The notes beneath the pieces are model-generated. The model was not told the DNA's origin and ran no database searches. It was given only the letters and a program-made list of their open reading frames with translations. The translations under genes and the position numbers were made by a program. This document shows positions 53,392 to 61,592 of a DNA stretch of 64,000 nucleotides, in pieces (position 1 is the first letter of the stretch; every line of letters starts with the position of its first letter). Source of the stretch: DATAGZ01 sp036263455 (GTDB taxonomy: Bacteria; Pseudomonadota; Alphaproteobacteria; Dongiales; Dongiaceae); the NCBI GenBank assembly GCA_036263455.1, contig DATAGZ010000021.1, positions 74,546-138,545 on the forward strand, in the 5' to 3' direction.

Positions 53392-55488
53392 TTATTTCTC
53401 GGCCACCATCAGCAATCCGCTCCAGGCCGGCGGCGGCGGGCTCTTCTTGAAAGCCTGGGCGCGCTCGATCATTACGCTCGAAGGCTTGTCCATGCCGCGC
53501 TCGAGGATCACCTGGGTGAAGTGGGCGATGGCCTCGTCCCAGCGCCGCGCCCGGTAAGCCGCGATGCCTTCTACAAAACGGTCCACCCAATCATATTGCC
53601 CCGCTGCGGCCTCGCTTTTCAGGGCGAGCAGTTCGTAGACCTCTATGCCTAGCTCCTTGCCATAGACCGCCACCCGGTCCAAGGGACGGGCGATGATATG
53701 CGCGCTGGCCGCCTTATAGGTGTCCTCGCCGATCAGGATCTGCGTGCCGTAGAGTTTATTGAGCGGTTCCAGCCGCGCCGCGACATTGACCGGGTCCCCG
53801 ATGACCGTGTAGTTGAGCCGGTCCTCTGCGCCGATATTGCCGACCAGGACCCGCCCAGTATTGATGCCGATCCGCGCGCGGAGCGAAATATCGTGAGCAT
53901 GGGCGCGCTGGCTGCGCAGGCGAGCCAGCCGCGCCTGGCAGGCCAGCGCGGTCCGGCACGCATACAGCGCGTGCTCCGGATTGCTGCGCGGCGCGCCCCA
54001 GAAGGCCATCACCGCATCGCCGATATATTTATCGATCGTGCCCTGGCCGTGCCGCACCTCGTCGGATATTTCGCTCAGATACAGAGAAAGAAAAGGGATG
54101 AGTTCGTCGCCAAGGCTTTCCGAAAGCGCGGTGAAGCCGACCAGATCCATGAAGAAGATACTGAGCTCACGCTTCTCTCCCCCGAGCTCGGCCTCGATCC
54201 CTTCGGCGAAGAGTTGGCGGACGACCTCGGTCGGCACGTATTTTTTGAAAGAGGAAAGGCTGGCGCCCATCTGGCTGATCGCTGCGGAGAGGGTACGAAT
54301 TTCCGAGAGAAAAGACGGAATCGGACGAATCCCCTCGAAGCGAAAATCGCCGAGCTGGCGCGCATTCTCCGTGACCTGCACAAGGGGTCGCCCCAGCGTC
54401 CAGCGGCCCATGAGCACGACTATCACGGCGAGCACGGCGATGAAACCCACCAGCGCATAAGCAAGGAAACGGGCATTGCGGTCGATCTCGCCTAGGAGGT
54501 CGCTTTCCGGCACCACCAGCGCCACGATCAAGTCCATCTGAGAGAGCGGGGCGGCGGTGACGTAATAATTCTGATGGCGCTCCGCGACGTAATAGGAGAG
54601 CTGGCGCGTATTCATCAGATCCTTGAGCGAGAGGTTGTTCGCCGCGATGGCGCGGGCGGCGATCTGGACCAGCGGGGCAGGCGATTCGCCCAGCTTGCGG
54701 GTGATGCCGACCGGGTGGGCGGCATTATCCTCTTGGGCTGCGACCAGTTCGCCATAGATGTTCGTGAGAATGACCGTGCCGTGGGGGCTGACGAAGACAT
54801 TTTTGAGGAAGGCGGAGACGTCGGCGAGTTCCAGCGAGACCGCCAGCACACCCCGCGCGCCATTGGGCGTCCGCACGGTGCTGACCGTGGTGAAGCCCAG
54901 ATGATTGCTGCCATACATCGGATAGATATTGCTCCAGCTTGGACCGTCCTCGGCGAAGGCCTGGCTGTACCAGAATTGCTGGGTCGGAGCGTATTGGCTC
55001 GCCGCGGTGACGGCGCTCGTGGGGGTGAGATCGGCCCCGGTGCTGGCATAGCGTTCCATCTTCTGCCGCGGAATGCCCTGCTCGGGCTCGGTCAGGGCCG
55101 TTTCCAGAGTCGAGGAATTCACGCGTCGCACCGCGAAAGACCGATCATCGGGCCAGGCGAATTCTATGGTGGACAGGGTGGGCTGCGCCTTGAGCAGCGA
55201 GAGGAAGAATACCCGGCGCTCGTTCTCGTTTTCGATGTCGATGCCGCCGCGGGCGATGATCGAGGCGGCGGCCTGCTGCGTGCCCGCGGCATTGGTGAGG
55301 ACGGCGCCCACCTTGTCGCGCACGTCGGAAATGATCTGCGCATTGAGCCGGGTACGCAGGTCGGTCACCCCACGCTGGCTGGTGATGTACCAGGGGATAT
55401 AGACGAGCGCGGCGGTGGCCAGCACGCAGCCGACAATGCCGACCAGCAGTGCGACGCGAATCGAAATGGTCAGATCAGGGCGCTTCAC
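53392..55488 (-). CDS. Sensory class III adenylate/guanylate cyclase
   Basis: 698 residues. A membrane helix at about 12-35, a large periplasmic dCACHE-type sensor region (to about 335, with FWYSQAFAEDGPSWSNIYP), a second helix near 337-360, a HAMP-like segment (RPLVQVTENARQLGDF), and a cyclase domain with metal ligands D448 (FFMDLVGFT) and D491 (DKYIGDAVMAFWG) and GINTGRVLVGNIG. About 90 residues of tail follow. It makes cAMP (or cGMP) in response to an external small molecule, unknown. It follows infC on the minus strand but with 175 nt between. Confidence 0.9.
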   Translation of the reverse strand: MKRPDLTISIRVALLVGIVGCVLATAALVYIPWYITSQRGVTDLRTRLNAQIISDVRDKVGAVLTNAAGTQQAAASIIARGGIDIENENERRVFFLSLLKAQPTLSTIEFAWPDDRSFAVRRVNSSTLETALTEPEQGIPRQKMERYASTGADLTPTSAVTAASQYAPTQQFWYSQAFAEDGPSWSNIYPMYGSNHLGFTTVSTVRTPNGARGVLAVSLELADVSAFLKNVFVSPHGTVILTNIYGELVAAQEDNAAHPVGITRKLGESPAPLVQIAARAIAANNLSLKDLMNTRQLSYYVAERHQNYYVTAAPLSQMDLIVALVVPESDLLGEIDRNARFLAYALVGFIAVLAVIVVLMGRWTLGRPLVQVTENARQLGDFRFEGIRPIPSFLSEIRTLSAAISQMGASLSSFKKYVPTEVVRQLFAEGIEAELGGEKRELSIFFMDLVGFTALSESLGDELIPFLSLYLSEISDEVRHGQGTIDKYIGDAVMAFWGAPRSNPEHALYACRTALACQARLARLRSQRAHAHDISLRARIGINTGRVLVGNIGAEDRLNYTVIGDPVNVAARLEPLNKLYGTQILIGEDTYKAASAHIIARPLDRVAVYGKELGIEVYELLALKSEAAAGQYDWVDRFVEGIAAYRARRWDEAIAHFTQVILERGMDKPSSVMIERAQAFKKSPPPPAWSGLLMVAEK

Positions 55489-55663
55489 GATGTTCCTTGG
55501 CCGGCACTATGCCCAATTAATCGCCCAGGTACCATAGGGAAGTGCCGTGGCGGCATGGTCCTTCTTGTCGAAGGTGACCGCTGGTTCGATGGGAATCCAA
55601 GCACGGAGCGTGCCGGATTCCGAGCGTTCCAACGGCTCGAACGATGATTCCGGCGACGAATGA

Positions 55664-56206
55664 CTATCTGGGCGCGACGATCATGATCATCTGCCGGCCT
55701 TCCAGTTTCGGCATGTATTCCACCTTGGCCTCGGCATCGAGATCGCTGCGCACGCGTTCCAGCAGCTTTCGTCCCAGTTCGTGGTGGGCCATTTCCCGCC
55801 CGCGGAAGCGCATGGTCACCTTGACCTTATCGCCCTCGGCGAGGAATTTTCGCGCGGCCTTCATCTTAATGTCATAATCGTGCGTATCGATGTTCGGGCG
55901 CATCTTGATCTCCTTGATCTCGATGACCTTCTGCTTTTTGCGCGCCTCGTTTTTCTTTTTCTGCTGCTCGTATTTATATTTCCCGTAATCCAGGATCTTG
56001 CAGACCGGAGGTGCGGCCTGGGGGGATATCTCGACCAGGTCGAGACCGGCACTATGTGCCATGCGCAGCGCTTCGCGGGTGGCGACTACGCCATGCATGT
56101 CGCCGTTTTCCAAGACCAGGCGAACCTGCGGGACGCTGATCTGTGCGTTGACCCGTGGTCCCGCATCGCGGGAGGATGGGGCATCTGAACCAAAACGTGT
56201 AAGTAT
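55664..56206 (-). CDS. infC: Translation initiation factor IF-3, likely ATA start
   Basis: 180 residues when read from ATA at 56206-56204. Conserved coding runs well upstream of the first ordinary start: DAPSSRDAGPRVNAQISV leads directly into VRLVLENGDMHGV, as expected for the IF-3 N-terminal domain, with no ATG, GTG or TTG until codon 32. The ribosome site AGGAG lies 6 nt before the ATA. The total of 180 residues equals E. coli IF-3, which itself uses a rare AUU start for autoregulation. The C-terminal domain has DTHDYDIKMKAARKFL and the RFRGREMAH segment. It follows thrS by 18 nt, the classic order. rpmI and rplT are not next to it. Confidence 0.85.
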   Translation of the reverse strand: MLTRFGSDAPSSRDAGPRVNAQISVPQVRLVLENGDMHGVVATREALRMAHSAGLDLVEISPQAAPPVCKILDYGKYKYEQQKKKNEARKKQKVIEIKEIKMRPNIDTHDYDIKMKAARKFLAEGDKVKVTMRFRGREMAHHELGRKLLERVRSDLDAEAKVEYMPKLEGRQMIMIVAPR

Positions 56207-56224
56207 GTGTCTCTCCTTTGACTG

Positions 56225-58195
56225 TTACGTGAGGGATGCATATTCCGCCGGCTGGCGGGACATATCCCGCTTCGCCTCGCGTTCGAGCGGACTCATGGCT
56301 TCTTCCGCGAGCAGGCCAACCGCCTCGGCAAGAGGCATGGTCCGCTGCCCTTCCTCGCCCAGGCGGCGCAGCGCAACCGTGCCGGCTTGCCGGTCGCGCG
56401 GCCCCACGGCGATGATCGCGGGGACCTTGGCGAGGGAATGTTCCCGCACCTTGTAGCCGATTTTCTCGTTGCGCGGATCGGTCTCGACCCGCAAGCCGGC
56501 CGCCCGCAGGCGGTCGGCGATGTCGTCCGCATAGGCATTGCTCTCGCTTACCACCGAACAGACGACCGCCTGCACAGGTGCCAGCCAGAGCGGGAATTTT
56601 CCGGCATAGTTTTCGATGAGGATGCCGAGGAAGCGTTCGAGCGAGCCCAGGATGGCGCGGTGCAGCATCACCGGTCGATGTTTGGCGCCGTCTTCGCCGA
56701 TATAGCTCGCATCCAGCCGTTCCGGCAAGATATAGTCGAGCTGGAGGGTGCCGCACTGCCAGGAGCGCCCGATCGTATCCTTGAGGCAGAATTCGAGCTT
56801 GGGCCCATAGAAGGTTCCTTCGCCCGCATTGAGCTTGTAGGCGAATCCGGCCGCTTCCATGGCGCGGCGCAGAGTGCTTTCCGCGCGGTCCCAGACCTCC
56901 GCGGTTCCCGCGCTGATGGTCGGACGGCTGGCGAACAGCACTTCGATATGGGTGAAACCGAAATCCCGATAGATTTCCTCGAGCAGGCGGCAGAATTTGA
57001 GGCTCTCCTCGGCAATCTGGTCTTCGCGGCAGAAAATGTGCGCATCATCCTGGGTGAAGGCGCGCACCCGCATGATTCCGTGCAGTGCGCCAGACGGTTC
57101 GTAGCGATGGCATGCCCCGAATTCGGCGAGCCGGATGGGCAGGTCGCGATAGGATTTTATGCCTTGCTTGAAGATCTGGACATGGCCCGGGCAGTTCATG
57201 GGTTTGAGCGCGAGGGTTTTCTTGTCCTCGGTATCCACGAGAAACATATTTTCGCGATATTTGTCCCAATGCCCAGATTGTTCCCAGAAGGCCCGGTCGA
57301 GCAATTGCGGCGTCTTGACTTCCTGATAGCCATTGCGCGCGATCTTGGCGCGGACGTAATTTTCGACAATGCGATAAAGTGTCCACCCCTTGGGATGCCA
57401 GAAGACCGCGCCCTGGGCCTCCTCCTGCTGGTGGAAGAGGTCCATCTCGCGCCCGATGCGGCGGTGGTCGCGTTTCTCCGCTTCCTCAAGTTGGTGGAGG
57501 TAGTCCTCGAGCTGCTTCTCGTTCGCCCAGCAGGTGCCGTAGATCCGCTGGAGCTGGGGGTTGTTTGGGTCGCCCCGCCAATAGGTGCCCGAAACCTTCA
57601 ACAGCTTGAACGCCTTGCCGAGCTTGCCGGTCGAGGGCAGATGCGGCCCGGTGCACATGTCGAGCCAGTTGCCCTGGCGATAGACGCTGATCTCCTCGCT
57701 GGCCGGGATCTCCCGGACCCATTCGGCCTTGAAGCGCTCGCCGTGATCGCGGAAATAGGCTTCGATCTGGTCGCGGCTCCAGATTTCCCGCGTGATCTTC
57801 TCGTTGCGGGCCACGATTTCGCGCATCTTATTCTCGATCTCGGGAAAATCCTCGGTCGAAAAGGGCGCATTGCGGTGAAAATCGTAGTAGAAGCCGTTCT
57901 CGGTGGCGGGTCCGAAGGTGATCTGCGTGCCAGGATAAAGCTCCTGGACCGCTTCGGCCAGCACATGCGCGCAATCATGGCGCAGCAGTTCGAGCGCGTC
58001 CGCGTGGCTCGCCGTCACGATTTCGACCGAGCAATCCTTGTCCACCAGCGTATCGAGATCGCGCAATTTTCCGTCGATTTTCAGTGCCAGTGCCGCCTTG
58101 GCAAGACCGCTTCCGATGGAAGCGGCGATGTCGTATCCGCTCAGGGCAGAGGGGAATGTGCGCCGGCTTCCGTCCGGCAGAGTAATCGTGGGCAT
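56225..58195 (-). CDS. thrS: Threonyl-tRNA synthetase
   Basis: 656 residues: an N-terminal TGS domain (starting TITLPDGSRRTF), the editing domain with H73-x3-H77 (LRHDCAHVLAEA), and the class II core with MNCPGHVQIFK, RLAEFGACHRYEPSGALHG and FTQDDAHIFC, then the anticodon-binding domain. Charges tRNA-Thr and clears Ser-tRNA-Thr. Operon with infC downstream. Confidence 0.98.
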   Translation of the reverse strand: MPTITLPDGSRRTFPSALSGYDIAASIGSGLAKAALALKIDGKLRDLDTLVDKDCSVEIVTASHADALELLRHDCAHVLAEAVQELYPGTQITFGPATENGFYYDFHRNAPFSTEDFPEIENKMREIVARNEKITREIWSRDQIEAYFRDHGERFKAEWVREIPASEEISVYRQGNWLDMCTGPHLPSTGKLGKAFKLLKVSGTYWRGDPNNPQLQRIYGTCWANEKQLEDYLHQLEEAEKRDHRRIGREMDLFHQQEEAQGAVFWHPKGWTLYRIVENYVRAKIARNGYQEVKTPQLLDRAFWEQSGHWDKYRENMFLVDTEDKKTLALKPMNCPGHVQIFKQGIKSYRDLPIRLAEFGACHRYEPSGALHGIMRVRAFTQDDAHIFCREDQIAEESLKFCRLLEEIYRDFGFTHIEVLFASRPTISAGTAEVWDRAESTLRRAMEAAGFAYKLNAGEGTFYGPKLEFCLKDTIGRSWQCGTLQLDYILPERLDASYIGEDGAKHRPVMLHRAILGSLERFLGILIENYAGKFPLWLAPVQAVVCSVVSESNAYADDIADRLRAAGLRVETDPRNEKIGYKVREHSLAKVPAIIAVGPRDRQAGTVALRRLGEEGQRTMPLAEAVGLLAEEAMSPLEREAKRDMSRQPAEYASLT

Positions 58196-58244
58196 TGCGC
58201 TCCGCTATCGTGGAAGGGTGCCATAGCGGTTTACCGCCGCAATG

Positions 58245-59063
58245 TCAAGATTTTGCCGTAATTGCGCTATTGCGGCTCGCAGTTTCATCCGCGATCAATC
58301 GAATATAGCCCTCCCCGAGCGTGGCGAAGAGCGGATGGGCGGCATAATGACGGTCACGCCATTGCCCGATCGCCCGCAAGCCGAACAAGGAATTGGTCAA
58401 GAACGGCTGGTCGCATTCGCCCAGCGCCGCGGGCGGGAGCGTTTGTTCGTGGCAGGGAATGCCCGTGCGCCGGGCAAGCTCCAACACCTTGCCGCGGGTA
58501 ATGCCGGGCAGCGCGCCACTAGAGATCGGCGGGGTGAAAAGCTGGCCCTCGTGGATCAGGAAAAGATTGGCGCGCGCGCCGCCGGTTAGCGTCCCGTGTT
58601 CATTGAGGAATAAGGCCTCGTCGGCGCCCGCCTCCCAGGCTTCGCGGTGGGCGAGTATATTGCTCAGATAATTCACCGACTTGATGCGCGAGAGCAGGCT
58701 CGCCGACAAGCGGCGCTCGCTGACGATAAGGACGCGCGCCGGGGTGGTCGGAAAGAAGCCGGCTTCTCCGTGGAGATAGAGGCGCGTTTGGGCCCCTTCC
58801 ACTGGCCAAAGACCGCGCCTGGCTTCGCCCCGGCCGAGCGTGATGCGCAGGGCGCCCTGGGTGAGGCCGGTCGAGGCGACATACGCTTCGACCGTGGCTT
58901 CCAGGCCTTCAGGAACAGCCATAGCCATGGCCGCCGCACTCTCCCGCAGGCGCCGGCAATGGTCTTCAAGGAACACGATTTTTCCACCCGTCACCAGGAG
59001 GGTTTCGAAGATTCCGTCACCGAGCAGCAGGGCGCGGTCTTGTGGGGCGGTTTCCTCATTCAT
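58245..59063 (-). CDS. pabC: Aminodeoxychorismate lyase (PabC), class IV aminotransferase
   Basis: 272 residues from the ATG overlapping the pabB stop (ATGA, 59063-59060); the longer frame lies within pabB. The fold type IV PLP lysine is K128 (SRIKSVNYLSNILA), with GDGIFETLLV at the start and the EHGTLTGGARANLF segment. Turns aminodeoxychorismate into p-aminobenzoate for folate. D-amino acid and branched-chain aminotransferases are related; the pabB partner decides the call. Confidence 0.88.
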   Translation of the reverse strand: MNEETAPQDRALLLGDGIFETLLVTGGKIVFLEDHCRRLRESAAAMAMAVPEGLEATVEAYVASTGLTQGALRITLGRGEARRGLWPVEGAQTRLYLHGEAGFFPTTPARVLIVSERRLSASLLSRIKSVNYLSNILAHREAWEAGADEALFLNEHGTLTGGARANLFLIHEGQLFTPPISSGALPGITRGKVLELARRTGIPCHEQTLPPAALGECDQPFLTNSLFGLRAIGQWRDRHYAAHPLFATLGEGYIRLIADETASRNSAITAKS

Positions 59064-60394
59064 TGCAGGGCCAGCAGCAGGCCCCTGGCCTTGTCCATGG
59101 TTTCGCGATATTCCGCCGCCGGCTCGGAATCGGCCACGATCCCGCCGCCGACGCGAAAGCGCAACAACCCGTCCTGGGCGGAGATCGTGCGTATGAGAAT
59201 GCTGCTGTCCATGGCGCCGTCGAAACCCAGCCATCCCAGCGACCCGCAATATGGCCCGCGTTCCGCGCATTCCAGTTCATGGATGATCTCCATGGCGCGG
59301 ATCTTGGGCGCACCCGTAATGGATCCGCCGGGAAAGCTGGCCGCCAAGAGATCGAGCGCATCGCATTCGGGGCGAAGCTCGCCCTGGACCGACGAGACGA
59401 GGTGATGGACGTGGGCAAAGCTCTCGATGGAAAAGAGCTCCGGCACCACGACCGACCCGGTGCGGGCGACGCGGGACAGGTCATTGCGCAACAGATCGAC
59501 GATCATCAGATTTTCCGCCCGATCCTTGGGACTCTCCCGCAATCGCGCCCGCTCCGCCTGGTCCCGGCCCGGATCGCCATCGCGCGGCCGCGTCCCCTTG
59601 ATGGGGCGGGTCTCGATCCGCTGGCCCGCAAGGCGCAGGAAACGCTCCGGCGAGGCGGAAAGCAGATGCAGAGGTCCCCAATGCAAATAGGCGGAAAAGG
59701 GCGCGGCATTGACGCGGCGCAGGCGCTCATAGAGGCGGAGGAAGTCATAGTCTCGCGGATAGACCGCGCGAAATTCCTGGGACAAATTGACCTGGTAGAT
59801 ATCGCCGGCGAAGATGAAATCGCGCGCGCGCGCGACCATGCGTTCATATTCCGCCTGGGTCACCGTCGGTTCTGGCCGGAGCGGTGGCGCCGCACCCCAG
59901 GCGGGGGGAGAAGCCTGCACGTGCCGAAGGATATGCTGGGCGCGCTCCCAGGCACGCGCACGCCGCGCAGCCCCGCGCTCCGGCTGGCCGGTTGAGAGAA
60001 GGGCCGCCGACCCGCGCAGGTGATCCAGAGCGATGACCACGTCGTAGAAGGCGCATTGCAGATCGGGCGTCTCGTGGCTCCGGGCGGGCGGTAACCGCTC
60101 GAGCCTCCTCGATAAACCGTAGGAGAGTAGGAACACGCCTCCGCCCTGGAAGGGAGCGAAATCAGGCAGAGATGTCCCTCGCCAGGGGGCCATCGCCGTC
60201 CGGATGGCATCGAGCCCGGCCGCGTCGCCCTCGACATGGAAGGGGTCGGCACAGAGATAGGAATAGCGCCCGCGCTCGCCGTGAAAAGCGGCGGAGTCGA
60301 GGAAGACCGGAAAAGGCAAAGCGGAAAGCGCGCGCATCCAGTCCAGCGCATGGCCCGGCATCTCAAGCGGAATGGCGATCGGGGCGGTCTCCAT
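59060..60394 (-). CDS. pabB: Aminodeoxychorismate synthase component I
   Basis: 444 residues of the chorismate-binding enzyme family, with the C-terminal core ETRPIKGTRPRDGD, ENLMIVDLLRNDLSRVA and SFPGGSITGAPKIRAMEI. The IKGTRPR segment with lysine, in place of the alanine of anthranilate synthase, fits PabB. Makes aminodeoxychorismate from chorismate together with a glutaminase (PabA), not in this window. First gene of the pabB-pabC pair. Confidence 0.93.
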   Translation of the reverse strand: METAPIAIPLEMPGHALDWMRALSALPFPVFLDSAAFHGERGRYSYLCADPFHVEGDAAGLDAIRTAMAPWRGTSLPDFAPFQGGGVFLLSYGLSRRLERLPPARSHETPDLQCAFYDVVIALDHLRGSAALLSTGQPERGAARRARAWERAQHILRHVQASPPAWGAAPPLRPEPTVTQAEYERMVARARDFIFAGDIYQVNLSQEFRAVYPRDYDFLRLYERLRRVNAAPFSAYLHWGPLHLLSASPERFLRLAGQRIETRPIKGTRPRDGDPGRDQAERARLRESPKDRAENLMIVDLLRNDLSRVARTGSVVVPELFSIESFAHVHHLVSSVQGELRPECDALDLLAASFPGGSITGAPKIRAMEIIHELECAERGPYCGSLGWLGFDGAMDSSILIRTISAQDGLLRFRVGGGIVADSEPAAEYRETMDKARGLLLALQ

Positions 60395-60413
60395 GGCGGG
60401 GCTTTTAGCATGG

Positions 60414-60442
60414 TTGCGATCCGGCGTGACAGCGCCTAGTCT
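60414..60442 (+). promoter_or_regulatory. Possible promoter of the secreted pair
   Basis: TTGCGA (60414-60419), 17-nt spacer, TAGTCT (60437-60442), about 20 nt before the start of the first small secreted protein. A moderate sigma-70-type match. Confidence 0.35.
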
Positions 60443-60461
60443 GCGCGGAGAGGAGAATCAC

Positions 60462-60854
60462 ATGCGTTTGAAACTTATCGCCTTGACCCTGATGGCGCTC
60501 TGCATCGCCGCAACGGCCGAAGCGGCGCCGCGTTTCCTGAGCGTTGCGCAAATGCAAAAAGCGATCATCGGCAATTCGCTGGTAGGGAAATCGCCGGGCG
60601 GCGACCCTTATGCCGAATATTACGATCCCAACGGCACCATCGTGGGGTGGAGCAAGAAGGACGGTAAGTATATGGGACAGTGGAGTTTCCGCGAAAACGA
60701 CAATCTGATGTGCTTCAAATATGGCGAAGGTCCCACCGATGGCGGCTGCGTCCATTTGACGAAAAAGGGAAAGACCGTGGGTTTCGTGCGTATGGATGCC
60801 ACCACCGAACCGAGCGCCACCTGGATCAAAGGCAAAGCCAGGGAAGTGCAATAA
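60462..60854 (+). CDS. Small secreted protein of unknown function
   Basis: 130 residues from the ATG preceded by GAGAGGAG; an upstream frame exists but overlaps pabB. Signal peptide LKLIALTLMALCIAATAEAA. The mature part has two cysteines (CFKYGEG and GGCVHL) and a pattern YDPNGTIVGWSKKDGKYMGQW seen in small periplasmic proteins of alphaproteobacteria. The function is unknown. The spondin-like protein gene starts 2 nt after its stop. Confidence 0.65.
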   Translation: MRLKLIALTLMALCIAATAEAAPRFLSVAQMQKAIIGNSLVGKSPGGDPYAEYYDPNGTIVGWSKKDGKYMGQWSFRENDNLMCFKYGEGPTDGGCVHLTKKGKTVGFVRMDATTEPSATWIKGKAREVQ

Positions 60855-60855
60855 T

Positions 60856-61533
60856 ATGAAAAAGGCATTCGTGCTGGGCGGCGTGCTCTGCGCACTTTGC
60901 GCCGGAGCCATGGCGCAAACCGTAGATACCGAACTCAAGCCTGCCACCTTCACGGTCACGGTGGAGAACGTCTCGGGCGACCAAACGCTCGTGGTTCCGG
61001 GCCATCCCGGCGTCAAGGCCGTCATTTCCCCGGGCGTCTATGCCGTGGGCCGCCCCCTCATTCTCTTCCGGCCCGGAAAGACTGCCAGCAAGGAGAGCGG
61101 CATCCGCGACCTTTGCGAGGATGGCAATCTCGACCGCCTGCTGGCCTATGCCAAGGCGCAATCCAATGCCGTCGCGGACATGTTCGTGCCAGGCCAGAGC
61201 TTCACGATCACCGCCAAGCCGGGCGACCGGCTGGCGATTGCCACCATGTTCGTTCAGTCCAACGATAAATGCTATGGCTTCCGGGGCGGCGCGTTGCGGC
61301 TTTTCGATAAAAAAGGCCAGCCGATCTCGGGCGATATCACCAAATCCATCATCCTTTACGATATCGGGACTGAGCGCGACGAACAGCCCGGCCTCGGCCC
61401 GAATCAGGCGCCGCGGCAGAAGGCCGCCCATACCGGCATGCCGGAAAACGAATATATTGCCCCCGCTCATGACGGTTTCACGTATCCATCCGTTAAGAAT
61501 GTTCTCAAGGTGACGGTCATCCCGACGCCTTGA
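60856..61533 (+). CDS. Spondin_N-domain secreted protein
   Basis: 225 residues from the ATG at 60856 (upstream reading overlaps the preceding gene). Signal peptide VLGGVLCALCAGAMA. The mature part opens FTVTVENVSGDQTLVV and later has SPGVYAVGRPLILFRPGKTA and PGDRLAIATMFVQSNDKCYG, matching bacterial spondin_N proteins, extracellular beta-sandwich proteins of unknown role. Cotranscribed with the preceding small secreted protein. Confidence 0.75.
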   Translation: MKKAFVLGGVLCALCAGAMAQTVDTELKPATFTVTVENVSGDQTLVVPGHPGVKAVISPGVYAVGRPLILFRPGKTASKESGIRDLCEDGNLDRLLAYAKAQSNAVADMFVPGQSFTITAKPGDRLAIATMFVQSNDKCYGFRGGALRLFDKKGQPISGDITKSIILYDIGTERDEQPGLGPNQAPRQKAAHTGMPENEYIAPAHDGFTYPSVKNVLKVTVIPTP

Positions 61534-61544
61534 GGCGCATTGCT

Positions 61545-61591
61545 TTGTCCCCCGAGCTCTCTTAAAAGAGGATATAGCAGTCGGGGGGCAA
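61545..61591 (+). promoter_or_regulatory. Hairpin covering the ribosome site of the next gene
   Basis: TTGTCCCCCGA (61545-61555) can pair with TCGGGGGGCAA (61581-61591), eleven pairs with one G-U, and a smaller hairpin CTCT/AGAG lies between. The 3' arm contains the G-rich ribosome site directly before the ATG at 61593, so folding would hide it. It may control translation or just slow transcription leaving the previous gene. Confidence 0.35.
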
Positions 61592-61592
61592 G

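Noticed and set aside
55664..56113. infC starting at TTG (56113)
   Set aside because: Would cut off the conserved RVNAQISVPQVRLVL segment of IF-3 and has no ribosome site at the right distance.
56387..58261. 624-codon open frame on the plus strand
   Set aside because: It lies entirely antisense to thrS, whose motifs are complete; the product has no recognisable domain.
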